From NCBI RefSeq assembly GCF_014653695.1, contig NZ_BNAR01000003.1, positions 701,528-765,527 on the forward strand: a stretch of DNA of 64,000 bases, written 5' to 3'. Made by a program: the position numbers and the translations under genes. Below, piece after piece: positions 1-7,825 of the stretch; position 1 is the stretch's first letter, and each line of letters starts with the position of its first letter. The DNA is from Lentzea cavernae (GTDB taxonomy: Bacteria; Actinomycetota; Actinomycetes; Mycobacteriales; Pseudonocardiaceae). A model generated the notes under the pieces. The model was given only the letters and a program-made list of their open reading frames with translations. It made no database searches and was not told where the DNA came from.

Positions 1-120
1 AACGAGGGCGTCGGAGGCATCGGCTGGAAGATGCTGACCCTGTTCGTCTGCGGCGGTCTGGTGATCACCGCGCTGGCCGTGGCCTTCATGGTCTGGGTCA
101 TCGAGGGCCTGGTGCTCTGA
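1..120 (+). CDS. C-terminal end of a membrane protein (partial)
   Basis: Only the last 39 codons are inside the window; the reading frame is open from base 1 and stops at a TGA ending at 120. The peptide is mostly one hydrophobic segment (MLTLFVCGGLVITALAVAF) followed by a short tail ending EGLVL, so the protein ends with a transmembrane helix. No family can be named from this fragment. It is followed at once by a terminator hairpin, so it closes an upstream transcription unit. Confidence 0.6.
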   Translation, partial: NEGVGGIGWKMLTLFVCGGLVITALAVAFMVWVIEGLVL

Positions 121-126
121 GTCGTC

Positions 127-149
127 GGGGTGCGCCGCAGGCGCACCCC
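127..149 (+). terminator. Terminator hairpin after the partial membrane gene
   Basis: A perfect 10-bp stem (GGGGTGCGCC pairing with GGCGCACCCC) with a 3-nt loop lies 7 bases after the stop codon at 120. There is no T tract, as is usual in high-GC actinobacteria. Confidence 0.6.
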
Positions 150-173
150 TCGACCTCGCTGTACTTTCTGGGC

Positions 174-392
174 ATGAGCGTGACTCCCGACGCTTGCGCG
201 CCGACCGCTGAAGCCGAGGAACGTGGCGTTGCCCGGCTGACCGCGGATGACTCCCGGGATCTGGCGCTCGTGCTGGCGCGGTCCGTCACCGACACCGGCG
301 GGCGCATCTCCTTCGATGACGTTCTGGCGGCGTTCGGACACACTCGGGATTCGCTGGCGTCGGTCGAGGACGACGAGTCGTTCAACAGCTGA
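174..392 (+). CDS. Small acidic hypothetical protein (72 aa)
   Basis: A 72-residue soluble, acidic protein with no recognised domain. The central part (RDLALVLARSV, then GGRISFDDVLAAFG) looks helical and could be a small regulatory or EF-hand-like fold, but this is only an impression. No Shine-Dalgarno is visible. A TACTTT box at 162-167 sits 6 bases before the ATG, as expected for a leaderless mRNA. GC-rich third positions support coding. The next mini-ORF is in the same frame 12 bases after the stop. Confidence 0.5.
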   Translation: MSVTPDACAPTAEAEERGVARLTADDSRDLALVLARSVTDTGGRISFDDVLAAFGHTRDSLASVEDDESFNS

Positions 393-404
393 ACCGTCGA
401 TGCG

Positions 405-512
405 GTGTCGACGACTTCGCCTGTGGTCTGGGTGAACTACCTGGTGCCGGCGGTGGGCGGGTTCGCGCTCGTCTGCGTCGCCTGGGCGGTGTTCTCCGCA
501 CTTCTCGGGTGA
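405..512 (+). CDS. Possible 35-aa single-pass membrane peptide
   Basis: A GTG-started 35-codon ORF, too short for ordinary gene callers. It encodes a short polar start (VSTTSPV) and one hydrophobic segment of about 24 residues (NYLVPAVGGFALVCVAW). It is in the same frame as the 72-aa ORF ending at 392, so reading through the TGA at 390-392 would give one protein of about 112 residues with a C-terminal membrane anchor. No strong ribosome binding site is seen. It could be a real micro-protein, a readthrough tail or chance. Confidence 0.3.
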   Translation: MSTTSPVVWVNYLVPAVGGFALVCVAWAVFSALLG

Positions 513-530
513 GCTGAACCGATAGGGGAC

Positions 531-555
531 TAGGCGTTACCGGAAGTAACGCCTA
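531..555 (+). promoter_or_regulatory. Perfect palindrome in the choD operon promoter region
   Basis: TAGGCGTTAC (531-540) and GTAACGCCTA (546-555) form a perfect 10-bp inverted repeat with a 5-base centre, 11 bases before the ATG of the GMC oxidoreductase gene. A -10-like TACTCT (554-559) overlaps its right arm and fits a leaderless start at 567. The geometry suits a dimeric TetR- or GntR-type repressor operator covering the promoter. The regulator is not identified. Confidence 0.5.
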
Positions 556-566
556 CTCTCCGATCC

Positions 567-2243
567 ATGGGTGAACTCGCCGGTAACTTCGATGTCGTCA
601 TCGTCGGCTCCGGGTTCGGCGGGAGCGTGGCCGCGCTCCGCCTGACCGAGAAGGGCTACCGCGTCGCCGTCCTGGAGGCGGGGCGCCGGTTCGCCGACGA
701 CGAGTTCGCCAAGACCAGCTGGGACCTGCGCCGCTACCTGTGGGCGCCGCAGCTCAAGTGCTTCGGGATCCAGCGCATCCACACGCTGCGCAACGTCATG
801 GTGCTCGCCGGCGCGGGTGTCGGCGGGGGCTCCCTCGTGTACGCGAACACGCTGTACCGGCCGCTCCGGCCGTTCTACGAGGACCGGCAGTGGGCGCACA
901 TCACCGACTGGCAGGCCGAGCTGGAGCCGTTCTACGACCAGGCGAGCCGGATGCTGGGCGTCGTCACGAACCCCACGACGACCCCGAGCGACGTCGTCAT
1001 GCAGAAGGTCGCGAAGGACATGGGGGTCGAGGACAGCTACCACCCGACGCCCGTCGGCGTGTACTTCGGCGAGCCCGGCCAGAAGGTCGCGGACCCGTTC
1101 TTCGGGGGCGCCGGGCCGGAGCGCACGGGGTGCACGGAGTGCGGCAGCTGCATGTCGGGTTGCCGGGTCGGCGCGAAGAACACGCTGGTCAAGAACTACC
1201 TCTACCTCGCGGAGAAGCTCGGCGCGCAGGTGTTCCCGCTGACCACGGTCACCGAGCTCCGCGAAAACAACGGCAAGTGGACCATCGACACGAAGATGAC
1301 CGGTGGCAAGGCCACGAAGACGTTCACCGCCGACCAGGTCGTGATCGCCGCCGGCACCTGGGGCTCGCAGCAGCTGCTGCACAAGGCGAAGGCCACCACA
1401 CTGCCGAAGATCTCGGGCAAGCTCGGTGAGCTGACCCGCACCAACTCCGAGTCGATCATCGGGGCCGCGCGCTACACGGTCGACCCGAAGACCGACTACA
1501 CGCAGGGCGTCGCGATCACGAGCTCCATCCACCCGGACGAGATCACGCACATCGAGCCCGTCCGGTACGGCAAGGGCAGCAACGCCATGGGCATGCTGCA
1601 GACGCTGGCCACGGACGGTGCGCTGAGCACGCCGCGGTGGCTGCAGTTCATCAAGCAGGCCGTGCGGCACCCGCTGAGGCTGCTCCGGCTGCTGAGCGTG
1701 CACCGGTGGAGCGAGCGGACCGTGATCCTGCTGGTCATGCAGAGCCTCGACAACTCGATCACGACGTTCCTCAAGCGCGGCAAGCTGACCAGCAAGCAGG
1801 GGCACGGCGAGCCGAACCCGGCGTTCATCCCGGCGGGTCACGAGGCCAACCTGCTGGCCGCCAAGCACATCGACGGCATGGCGGGCGGCACCTGGGGCGA
1901 GCTGTTCAACATCCCGTTGACGGCGCACTTCATCGGTGGCTGCGCGATCGCGTCGGACGAGCGGCAGGGCGTGATCGACCCGTACCACCGGGTCTTCAAC
2001 TACCCCGGACTGTCCGTTGTGGATGGTTCGGCGATCAGTGCGAACCTCGGTGTGAACCCGAGTCTCACGATCACCGCGCAGGCCGAACGGGCGTTCTCGC
2101 TGTGGCCGAACAAGGGCGAGCAGGACCAGCGGCCCGCGCAGGACCAGCCCTACAGGCGGATCAACCCGACGAAGCCGAAGAACCCGGCGGTTCCCGATCA
2201 AGCTCCAGCCGCTTTGCGGTTGCCGATCGTGAAGGTGTCCTGA
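567..2243 (+). CDS. choD: GMC-family FAD oxidoreductase, ChoD-like (putative cholesterol oxidase)
   Basis: The 558-residue length and sequence match the mycobacterial ChoD type of GMC oxidoreductase. An N-terminal FAD-binding motif GSGFGGS lies at residues 14-20. A second glycine-rich motif (AGAGVGGGSL), a cysteine cluster GCTECGSCMSGC, the segment WSERTVILLVMQSLDNSITTF and a C-terminal NLGVNPSLTITAQAE are all typical. The family oxidises hydroxyl groups using FAD; cholesterol oxidase activity of ChoD itself is debated. In M. tuberculosis choD lies next to guaB3 and near guaA, and guaA is 5.6 kb downstream here. It heads a four-gene operon with 12 bases to the next gene. Confidence 0.88.
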   Translation: MGELAGNFDVVIVGSGFGGSVAALRLTEKGYRVAVLEAGRRFADDEFAKTSWDLRRYLWAPQLKCFGIQRIHTLRNVMVLAGAGVGGGSLVYANTLYRPLRPFYEDRQWAHITDWQAELEPFYDQASRMLGVVTNPTTTPSDVVMQKVAKDMGVEDSYHPTPVGVYFGEPGQKVADPFFGGAGPERTGCTECGSCMSGCRVGAKNTLVKNYLYLAEKLGAQVFPLTTVTELRENNGKWTIDTKMTGGKATKTFTADQVVIAAGTWGSQQLLHKAKATTLPKISGKLGELTRTNSESIIGAARYTVDPKTDYTQGVAITSSIHPDEITHIEPVRYGKGSNAMGMLQTLATDGALSTPRWLQFIKQAVRHPLRLLRLLSVHRWSERTVILLVMQSLDNSITTFLKRGKLTSKQGHGEPNPAFIPAGHEANLLAAKHIDGMAGGTWGELFNIPLTAHFIGGCAIASDERQGVIDPYHRVFNYPGLSVVDGSAISANLGVNPSLTITAQAERAFSLWPNKGEQDQRPAQDQPYRRINPTKPKNPAVPDQAPAALRLPIVKVS

Positions 2244-2255
2244 AACGGTGGAGGC

Positions 2256-3215
2256 ATGGCCACAAAGCCGTTCGCTTCCAGCGCTGACCTCGCGCCGAAG
2301 GACGAGGTCTTCGTCGAGCTCGCCGAGGGCGTCTACACCCTGACCGCCGAAGGCGACCCCAACGTCGCGGCCATCGAGGCCGAGGACTTCCTGATCTGCT
2401 TCGAGGCGCGGGCCACCCCCGCGGCGGCGCGCAGGTGGCTCGCCCAGCTGCGCAAGCACACCAAGAAGCCGGTCCGGTACCTGGTGCTCAGCCACTACCA
2501 CGCCGTGCGCACGCTCGGGGCCAGCGCGTTCGACGCCCAGGAGATCGTCGCGCACGAGATGACACGGGTGCTGATCGCCGAACGCGGGCAGCAGGACTGG
2601 GAGAGCGAGTTCGGCCGCATGCCGCGGCTGTTCGAGTCCCCGGAGGAGATCCCCGGTCTGACGTGGCCGACCCTCACGTTCTCCGACCGCATGACCATCC
2701 CGCTGGGCGACGAGCGCGGCGACCTGGTGCTGCAGTTCCTCGGACGCGGGCACACGGCCGGCGACATCGTGGCGTGGCTGCCGCAGCAACGCATCCTGTT
2801 CGCCGGTGACCTGGTCGAGTCGCAGGCCGCCCTGTACACCGGTGACGCGTTCCACGACGAGTGGGCGACGTCCACTTTGGACGAGATCGAGGACCTGGGC
2901 GCCGAGGTCCTGGTCGGCGGGCGGGGCAAGGTCGCGCGCGACCGCATCGAGGTCGAGGCCGCCATCAACCAGAGCAGGCACTTCCTGAACGAACTGCGCC
3001 GCACGGTCGGTGGCGTCCACTCCGAGGGCGGCACGCTCAAGCAGGCCTTCGAACTGGCGCACACGACGCTCGCGGGCCGTTACGGGCGCTGGCCGATCTT
3101 CGAGCACTGCCTGCCGTTCGACGTGAAGCGCTACTGGGACGAGTGCGACGGCAAGGACTGGCCGGAGATCTGGACCGCCGAACGCGACCGCGCCGTGTGG
3201 GACGCCCTGCAGTGA
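2256..3215 (+). CDS. MBL-fold metallohydrolase with altered metal motif
   Basis: A 319-residue protein with a metallo-beta-lactamase fold: LVLSHYHAVRTLGA, then GRGHTAGDIVAW and LFAGDLVE in the expected order and spacing. The usual HxHxDH motif reads HYHAVR, so the third-position Asp and the last His are missing. A normal two-metal site is unlikely; one metal or altered chemistry is possible. The SoxH- or PNKD-like layout with a C-terminal helical part resembles proteins annotated only as MBL-fold hydrolases. It follows choD by 12 bases and overlaps the next gene by GTGA, so the three are cotranscribed. Confidence 0.75.
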   Translation: MATKPFASSADLAPKDEVFVELAEGVYTLTAEGDPNVAAIEAEDFLICFEARATPAAARRWLAQLRKHTKKPVRYLVLSHYHAVRTLGASAFDAQEIVAHEMTRVLIAERGQQDWESEFGRMPRLFESPEEIPGLTWPTLTFSDRMTIPLGDERGDLVLQFLGRGHTAGDIVAWLPQQRILFAGDLVESQAALYTGDAFHDEWATSTLDEIEDLGAEVLVGGRGKVARDRIEVEAAINQSRHFLNELRRTVGGVHSEGGTLKQAFELAHTTLAGRYGRWPIFEHCLPFDVKRYWDECDGKDWPEIWTAERDRAVWDALQ

Positions 3216-4462
3216 CGGTCCTGGTCGTCGGTGCGGGGCCGGTGGGGCTCACCGCCGCGCTGTTCCTCGCGAGGGCCGGCGTGCCGAGCGTCGTCCTGGA
3301 GGCGGCCGGGCAACGCGACAGGGCAGGCAGCCGGTCGATCTGCGTGCAGCGCGACGTGCTGGAGATCCTCGAACGGGTCGGCGTCGGGCAGGCCGTCGCC
3401 GACGCGGGCGTCACCTGGTACACCGGCCGCACCTACCACCGCGACCGCGAGGTGCTGACCCTGACCTTCCCGGAGGGTGGGGGGTTCCCGCCGTTCGTCA
3501 ACACCCCGCAGACCGTCGTCGAGCGGCTGCTGGAGGAGCGGGTCCGCGCCGAGCCGTTGATCGAGCTCCGCTACGGGCACGCTTTCGAGTCGCTCACCCA
3601 GGACGACGAGGGAGTGTCCACACAGGACGGGATCAGGGTCACCCACTGCATCGGCGCGGACGGCGCGCACTCGACGGTGCGGCAGGTCCTGGGCATCCCG
3701 TTCGAGGGCTTCTCCTTCGACGACAGGTTCATCATCGCCGACGTCCGCGTCGACCTGGACTTCGCGGCACCGGAGCGCCGCTTCTACTTCGACCCGCCCT
3801 GGAACCCCCGCCGAGGAGAAGTCCCACCCAGTCAGGTCCTCGTCCACCCGCAACCGGGCGGCGTCTGGCGGATCGACTGGCAGGTCGCCGAAGACGTGCA
3901 GCTCACCGAGGACCACGTCCGCGCGATCGTCGGCGACAGGCCGTACGAGATCGTCTGGCAGTCGACCTACCGCTTCCACCAGCGCCGGGCGGCGCGGTTC
4001 CGCGACGGCAGGGGCCTGCTCGCCGGCGACGCCGCGCACGTGATGAGCCCGTTCGGCGCCCGCGGCCTGAACTCGGGCATCTGCGACGCCGACAACGCGG
4101 CCTGGAAGATCGCCGCCGACCGCCGCGGCGAGGCCGGCCCGCACCTGCTCGCCTCCTACGACACCGAACGCGGTGCCGCCGCCGACGAGAACCTCCGCAT
4201 CACCGGCGAGACCATGCGTTTCCTCGTGCCGGGCACCCCTGAGGAACGGGCGCACCGGCAGCACGCGCTGGAAACCGGTGAGGGCATCGACTCGGGCAAG
4301 CTCTTCACCCCGTTCGCCTACGAGGGTGGCGGCGTGCTGGTCGAGGGATCCCGCACCGCCGGTCCGGGGTTCACCGTCCGGGACGGCCTGCTGATCAGAC
4401 CGGACGGCCACGTCGCCGGCACCGACGACGAGGGGACGAGACGTCGTGCACTCGGCTGGTGA
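3212..4462 (+). CDS. FAD-dependent aromatic-type monooxygenase
   Basis: A 416-residue flavoprotein of the PHBH/TfdB (PheA) family. GAGPVGLTAA near the N-terminus binds the ADP part of FAD; GADGAHSTVR is the DG motif; GLLAGDAAHVMSPFGARGLN is the second FAD motif. The GTG at 3212 is chosen because it overlaps the TGA of the previous gene (GTGA) and gives the expected N-terminus. Family members hydroxylate aromatic or polyketide substrates using NAD(P)H and O2. The C-terminal thioredoxin-like part of larger TfdB enzymes is much reduced. The substrate is unknown. Confidence 0.8.
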   Translation: MTVLVVGAGPVGLTAALFLARAGVPSVVLEAAGQRDRAGSRSICVQRDVLEILERVGVGQAVADAGVTWYTGRTYHRDREVLTLTFPEGGGFPPFVNTPQTVVERLLEERVRAEPLIELRYGHAFESLTQDDEGVSTQDGIRVTHCIGADGAHSTVRQVLGIPFEGFSFDDRFIIADVRVDLDFAAPERRFYFDPPWNPRRGEVPPSQVLVHPQPGGVWRIDWQVAEDVQLTEDHVRAIVGDRPYEIVWQSTYRFHQRRAARFRDGRGLLAGDAAHVMSPFGARGLNSGICDADNAAWKIAADRRGEAGPHLLASYDTERGAAADENLRITGETMRFLVPGTPEERAHRQHALETGEGIDSGKLFTPFAYEGGGVLVEGSRTAGPGFTVRDGLLIRPDGHVAGTDDEGTRRRALGW

Positions 4463-5672
4463 CCCGCAGAACACCCTGTACGCGCACCAAAAACCGCTCG
4501 CGGTGGTGAGGTGCACGCGAGTCGAGGACGTCCAGGCGGGCCTGGATCGTGCGGCACGCGAGGGCGTCCCGGTCGCCGCGCGCAGCGGTGGCCACAGCTA
4601 CGCGGGTTACTCGTGGCCGGACGGGGGACTGGTCCTCGACCTGGCCGGGATGACGGACGTGCGCGTCGACGGCCGGAAGGCGATCATCGGTGGTGGCGCG
4701 CGGATGTACGACATCTACGAGGTCCTCGGAGCAGCGGGCCGGGTGCTGCCCGCCGGTTCGTGCCGTTCGGTCGGCATCGCCGGGCTCGCACTCGGCGGCG
4801 GCATCAGCGTGATCTCGCGCAAGTACGGCCTGACGTGCGACCACCTCACTGCAGCGCGGATCGTCACTCCGGACGGCGTCCTGCGCACGGCCTCGGACGA
4901 GTCGGAGCCCGACCTGTTCTGGGCGCTGAAAGGCGGCGGTGGCGGCAACTTCGGCGTCGTCACGGAGTTCACGTTCCGCACGGACCCGGCGCCGGACCTG
5001 ACCGTGTTCGGCCTCGACTACCCGGAGGGCACGGCGGCGGACGTCACCGACGCCTGGCAGGAGTGGATCGCGGACGCGCCGGACGAGCTGTGGACGAGCC
5101 TGCGCGTCGACTCGGGCCCGAGGTCGGTGCCCAGCGTCAGGGGCACGTACGCGGGCCCCGCGAAGGACCTGCAACGGTTGCTGGACCGGATGCCGCCGGC
5201 GGAACGCGAGGTCGAGGAGATGACCTACCTGCAGGCGATGCGCCACTACGCGGGACCTGCGGAAACCGGTGAGCCGTACGTCGCGTCCTCGCGGATGCTG
5301 CACGCGCCCGTGCCGGGGTCGAAGGTGGCCGCGCTGATGGACGGGCAGCCTCCGTGCATGATCCAGTTCGACTCCTTCGGAGGCGTGATCGGACGCGTCG
5401 CGCCTGATGCGACGGCGTTCCCGCACCGCGACGCCACGGCCAGTGCCCAGGTGTTCGTGAACCTGGGCGACCTGACCGAGTCGCGGGCACGCGCGGTGCT
5501 CGCCGGAATCCGCGACGGGCTCGGCGCGGGCACCACCGGGTACGTGAACTACATCGACCCGGAGATGCCCGACTGGCCGGCCGCCTACTACGGCCGCAAC
5601 CTCGCGCGGCTCAAGGAAGTCGCGGACCGGTACGACCCGGACCGCGTGCTGGCGTTCCCGCAGGGCCTGTAG
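4446..5672 (+). CDS. BBE/GOOX-type FAD-linked oxidase
   Basis: A 408-residue FAD_binding_4 (PCMH) oxidase with a berberine-bridge C-terminus (the ending has NLARLKEVADRYDPDRVLAF). The ARSGGHSYAGYS segment carries the His used for 8-alpha-histidyl FAD, and GSCRSVGIAGLALGGG carries a Cys where bicovalent family members form the 6-S-cysteinyl link, so bicovalent FAD is predicted. Such enzymes oxidise sugars, alkaloids or polyketides with O2. The GTG start overlaps the end of the monooxygenase gene by 17 bases. Together with the monooxygenase it suggests sequential oxidation of one small molecule. Confidence 0.78.
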   Translation: MHSAGDPQNTLYAHQKPLAVVRCTRVEDVQAGLDRAAREGVPVAARSGGHSYAGYSWPDGGLVLDLAGMTDVRVDGRKAIIGGGARMYDIYEVLGAAGRVLPAGSCRSVGIAGLALGGGISVISRKYGLTCDHLTAARIVTPDGVLRTASDESEPDLFWALKGGGGGNFGVVTEFTFRTDPAPDLTVFGLDYPEGTAADVTDAWQEWIADAPDELWTSLRVDSGPRSVPSVRGTYAGPAKDLQRLLDRMPPAEREVEEMTYLQAMRHYAGPAETGEPYVASSRMLHAPVPGSKVAALMDGQPPCMIQFDSFGGVIGRVAPDATAFPHRDATASAQVFVNLGDLTESRARAVLAGIRDGLGAGTTGYVNYIDPEMPDWPAAYYGRNLARLKEVADRYDPDRVLAFPQGL

Positions 5673-5681
5673 CCGAGATCC

Positions 5682-7127
5682 CTAGATCTGGATTCCGGTC
5701 AGCACGGTCACGCGTTCCTCGGTGAAGTCCTCCATCGCCGACCGCACGCCCTCACGTCCGGTGCCCGATCCCTTCACACCGCCGTACGGCATCTGGTCGG
5801 CGCGGTAGGAGGGCACGTCACCGATGATCACGCCACCGACCTCGAGCTCGGCCGCCGCCTCGAACGCCACCTGCACGTCGCGGGTGAACACCCCGGCCTG
5901 CAGCCCGTACTTGCTGTCGTTGGCCTGCGCGAACGCGTCCTGCACGCCGTCCGCGACCGACACCACGAGCACCGGCCCGAAGATCTCCTCGGTCCAGACC
6001 TTGGCGGTCTTCGGCACGTCCGCGAGGACGGTCGGCTCGACCGTCGCCCCGGTCCGCTTGCCGCCCAGCAGCACGCGAGCGCCGACGTCGGTGGCCATGT
6101 TGACCCACTCCTCGACGCGCCGGGCGTTGTCCTCGTCGATCAACGGCCCGACCTCGACCTCGGGGTCGTGCGGGTCGCCTGTTTTGAGCGCTGCCACGGC
6201 TTCCACGAGCTTCGGCACGAACTCGTCGGCGTGGGAGCGGTCCACGATCACCCGCTGCACGGCGATGCACGACTGCCCGGCCTGGTAGTTGCCGAACGTC
6301 GCGATGCGCTGCGCCGCGTGGTCCAGGTCCGTCCAATCAGGACAGACGATCGCGGCCGCGTTGGAACCCAGCTCCATCACGACGTGCTTGCGCGGCGCGG
6401 CTTCCATCAACGACCAGCCGACCTTCGTGGACCCGGTGAACGAGATGACCGGCAGCCGCTCGTCCTTCACGAGGGCGTCCATGTCCTTGCCGCGCACGGG
6501 AAGGATCGAGAACGCGCCTTCGAGCAGATCGGTCTCGGCCAGGATCTCGCCGAGCAGCAACGCGGACAGCGGCGTCGCCGAAGCGGGTTTCACGATCACC
6601 GGCGCACCCACCGCGAGCGCCGGCGCGACCTTGTGCGCCACCAGGTTCAGCGGGAAGTTGAACGGCGCCACGGCCAGCACGGGTCCGCGCGGCACGTGCC
6701 GGACGATCGCCATCCGCCCCACGCCACCGGCTTCGGTGTCGAGCCGCTGCAGCCCACCGGTGAAGCGCCGCGCCTCCTCAGCGGCGAACCGGAACGTGTT
6801 GACCGCGCGCTGCACCTCGATCTCGGCCCACTTGAGCGGCTTGCCGTTCTCAGCGGTGATCGTCTCGGCGATCTCCTCGGCCCGTTCGGCCAGCGTCTTC
6901 GAGACCTGCAGCAGTGCTTCGGCCCGCACGTGCGCGGGTGTTCGCCGGAACTCCTTCGCGACGGACGCCGCCGCCGCGATCGCACGTTCCACCTGATCTC
7001 TGCCCGGTACGGCCACCGAGGCGACCTCGGTGCCGTCGAACGGGTGGAGAACCTCCAGCGCCTGCTCGCCCTGCTCGGGGCGGCCGGCGACCCAGCACGG
7101 CCGGGGTTGTGGTGTGAACGCGTCCAT
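5682..7127 (-). CDS. NAD(P)-dependent aldehyde dehydrogenase
   Basis: A 481-residue ALDH-superfamily enzyme. Catalytic Cys287 lies in GNYQAGQSCIAVQR and the general base Glu252 in VMELGSNAAAIV. APFNFPLNLVAHKVAPAL binds the cofactor and EEIFGPVLVV is the usual late motif. The ELGSN variant of the ELGGK motif points to the lactaldehyde/glyceraldehyde-3-phosphate (non-phosphorylating) side of the family rather than betaine aldehyde dehydrogenases. The ATG at 7127 is chosen over upstream codons that would run into the neighbouring gene. It follows the phosphotransferase gene by 10 bases on the same strand and converges with the BBE oxidase. Confidence 0.85.
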   Translation of the reverse strand: MDAFTPQPRPCWVAGRPEQGEQALEVLHPFDGTEVASVAVPGRDQVERAIAAAASVAKEFRRTPAHVRAEALLQVSKTLAERAEEIAETITAENGKPLKWAEIEVQRAVNTFRFAAEEARRFTGGLQRLDTEAGGVGRMAIVRHVPRGPVLAVAPFNFPLNLVAHKVAPALAVGAPVIVKPASATPLSALLLGEILAETDLLEGAFSILPVRGKDMDALVKDERLPVISFTGSTKVGWSLMEAAPRKHVVMELGSNAAAIVCPDWTDLDHAAQRIATFGNYQAGQSCIAVQRVIVDRSHADEFVPKLVEAVAALKTGDPHDPEVEVGPLIDEDNARRVEEWVNMATDVGARVLLGGKRTGATVEPTVLADVPKTAKVWTEEIFGPVLVVSVADGVQDAFAQANDSKYGLQAGVFTRDVQVAFEAAAELEVGGVIIGDVPSYRADQMPYGGVKGSGTGREGVRSAMEDFTEERVTVLTGIQI

Positions 7128-7137
7128 GGGCGCCACG

Positions 7138-7806
7138 TTAAGCCCTGTCGGCCTGCACGTACCTGACGAGACGCAAGTAGTGGTCGACATGCCCTTCCGC
7201 GCGCTGGAGCACGAAGGCGGGATGCTCCCGAATAGTCCGGATCATGTCGTCCAGCCGGATCAGCACGTGCTCGGGTTCGTACGCGATCCCGTAGGTCTCG
7301 CAGAACAACCGGGTGCGCCGTTCGCGGTCGTCGGGCAGCGCCAGCACGAACTGGATCAGCGCCCAGCTCACGTCCCACCAGCGCGGACCGGGATGCGCGT
7401 CGTCCCAGTCGAAGACGCCCGCCGGCAGCCCGTCGCGGAACACGATGTTGTACGGCGCGAAATCACCGTGCAGCACCACCTCCACGGGCTCCCGTGCCGG
7501 GAACTGCCACCCGTCCAGCTCGCCCACGAGCGGGGCCGTCGCGTCGTGCAACCTTCGCAGCAGCAGCGCCGACTCGATCAACGTCTCGTCGCCCGATGGG
7601 GGCACGTGGCCAACGTCACCGGGCAGGTAGCTGAGCAGCTCGTGCTCGGCGTCGAGCCCGAGCGGGACCGGCGCGATCCCCAGCGGTGCCAAGCGCCGCA
7701 ACAACTCATGCACCCGAAGGGCCCACGGCCCGGCCGGTCGCCGCACCGCGTCACCCACCCTGAACACCTGGTTCAGCCCGCCACCGGTCAGCAGTTCTCC
7801 GTCCAC
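7138..7806 (-). CDS. APH-family phosphotransferase
   Basis: A 222-residue aminoglycoside-phosphotransferase-like (choline/APH kinase fold) protein. The catalytic loop [14 protein letters not shown] carries the HGDxxxxN motif, and [15 protein letters not shown] carries the metal-binding Asp. It would move a phosphate from ATP to a small hydroxylated molecule. Most such actinobacterial proteins are not resistance genes and their substrates are unknown. The GTG at 7806 is preferred because AAGGA lies 8 bases upstream; in-frame codons further up overlap guaA. The start is only 19 bases from the divergent guaA start, so the two genes share a promoter region. Confidence 0.75.
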   Translation of the reverse strand: MDGELLTGGGLNQVFRVGDAVRRPAGPWALRVHELLRRLAPLGIAPVPLGLDAEHELLSYLPGDVGHVPPSGDETLIESALLLRRLHDATAPLVGELDGWQFPAREPVEVVLHGDFAPYNIVFRDGLPAGVFDWDDAHPGPRWWDVSWALIQFVLALPDDRERRTRLFCETYGIAYEPEHVLIRLDDMIRTIREHPAFVLQRAEGHVDHYLRLVRYVQADRA

Positions 7807-7825
7807 GCATGAGATCCTTGGCGAC

